A DNA stretch of 62,471 nt from positions 1-62,471 of the forward strand of contig USCB01000008.1 in assembly GCA_900553125.1 (NCBI GenBank), written 5' to 3'. Position 1 is the first letter of the stretch; every line of letters starts with the position of its first letter. Source of the DNA: an uncultured Clostridium sp. (GTDB taxonomy: Bacteria > Bacillota > Clostridia > TANB77 > CAG-508). Below are positions 62,322 through 62,471 of this stretch, in pieces. The position numbers and the translations under genes were made by a program. Under the pieces are notes generated by a model that did no database searches, was not told where the DNA came from, and saw only the letters and a list, made by a program, of their open reading frames with translations.

Positions 62322-62471
62322 TTATGCCTTTGCAAAATATCCGATGACGTCTTTTCGGGTGATAATTCCCACAAATACACCCCGATCGTCCACCACTGGA
62401 ACAAAGTTTTGATCCATGACACGCTGGAGTAAGTCGTCCATGGTTGCTGTTACACGAACCGGCGGGTTAAA
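62322..62471 (-). CDS. CBS-domain protein, C-terminal fragment (runs off the window)
   Basis: 49 codons plus stop: MDDLLQRVMDQNFVPVVDD, VFVGIITRKDVIGYF, ending AKA. Second CBS motif of an AcuB/CbpB-like protein. Its base composition is GC-rich, and one CGG is used in frame as Arg (DDRG), unlike native genes. The start lies beyond the window. Confidence 0.75.
   Translation of the reverse strand, partial: FNPPVRVTATMDDLLQRVMDQNFVPVVDDRGVFVGIITRKDVIGYFAKA

Noticed and set aside
1..62471. tRNA or rRNA genes, prophage, complete insertion sequence
   Set aside because: None could be recognised by eye on either strand; in particular no candidate tRNA for decoding CGG lies in this window.

Overview
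The window is a very AT-rich (by eye under 30 % GC), gene-dense stretch from a low-GC, Gram-positive, spore-forming anaerobe, most likely an uncultured gut Clostridia lineage. Reasons: spoIIGA-sigE, sipL and yunB; T-box leaders on ileS and aspS; an L20-type leader on infC-rpmI-rplT; a truncated anaerobic ribonucleotide reductase gene; indirect Asn/Gln-tRNA synthesis genes (gatCAB). Almost every gene is on the minus strand.

Layout. 0-4.8 kb: XRE regulator, tig-clpP-clpX, rpmB. 4.8-10.6 kb: a GC-richer orphan gene, der, a GH13 amylase, a PP-loop tRNA thiolase, a small orphan. 10.8-16.7 kb: truncated nrdD with pfkA, a divergent Crp/Fnr regulator, pyk, ymdB. 16.7-26 kb: an AAA/PD-(D/E)XK protein, a heterodimeric ABC exporter, a Nudix-like gene, a relB-yoeB pair, a def remnant, and def with two unknown genes and a Nudix hydrolase. 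26-38.4 kb: ileS with T-box, a 258-bp MITE with 9-bp target duplication, nagZ, tcdA, a membrane protein, pyrG, deoD, sipL-yunB, a Cys-rich CBS protein. 38.5-45.8 kb: a division/cell-wall operon (44-aa ORF, ftsE, ftsX, two M23 hydrolases, ctpA, pgsA, prmC). 45.9-50.4 kb: spoIIGA-sigE, mtnN-like gene, infC-rpmI-rplT. 50.4-57.6 kb: aspS-gatC-nucleotidase-gatA-gatB, recA. 57.7-61.3 kb: oligopeptide-binding protein and acyl-CoA synthetase. From about 61.5 kb the base composition changes sharply; this end looks foreign or chimeric.

Main observation. Six otherwise well-conserved genes (GH13 amylase, Crp/Fnr regulator, yoeB, yunB, spoIIGA, sigE) are each split by a +1 frameshift, and in every case the break is an in-frame CGG codon. 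Skipping the C and reading GGA or GGT (Gly) restores the family sequence, usually at a conserved glycine. By hand I found no other in-frame CGG in about 45 intact native genes, although CGG occurs out of frame about 80 times in them. The only CGG codons inside open frames are in DNA that looks foreign (4855-6417, 10380-10583, 62322-62471). This suggests that CGG is not an arginine codon here but a +1 frameshift signal or quadruplet (C-GGN) glycine codon. Three of the six genes are sporulation genes, which raises a bldA-like translational gate on sporulation as a hypothesis. Assembly artefact remains the main alternative.

The window also holds three families of intergenic repeats (GGGGACGG palindromes, tandem GGACCGGT repeats in 5' leaders, and long TTACTGTTCACGGC hairpins).
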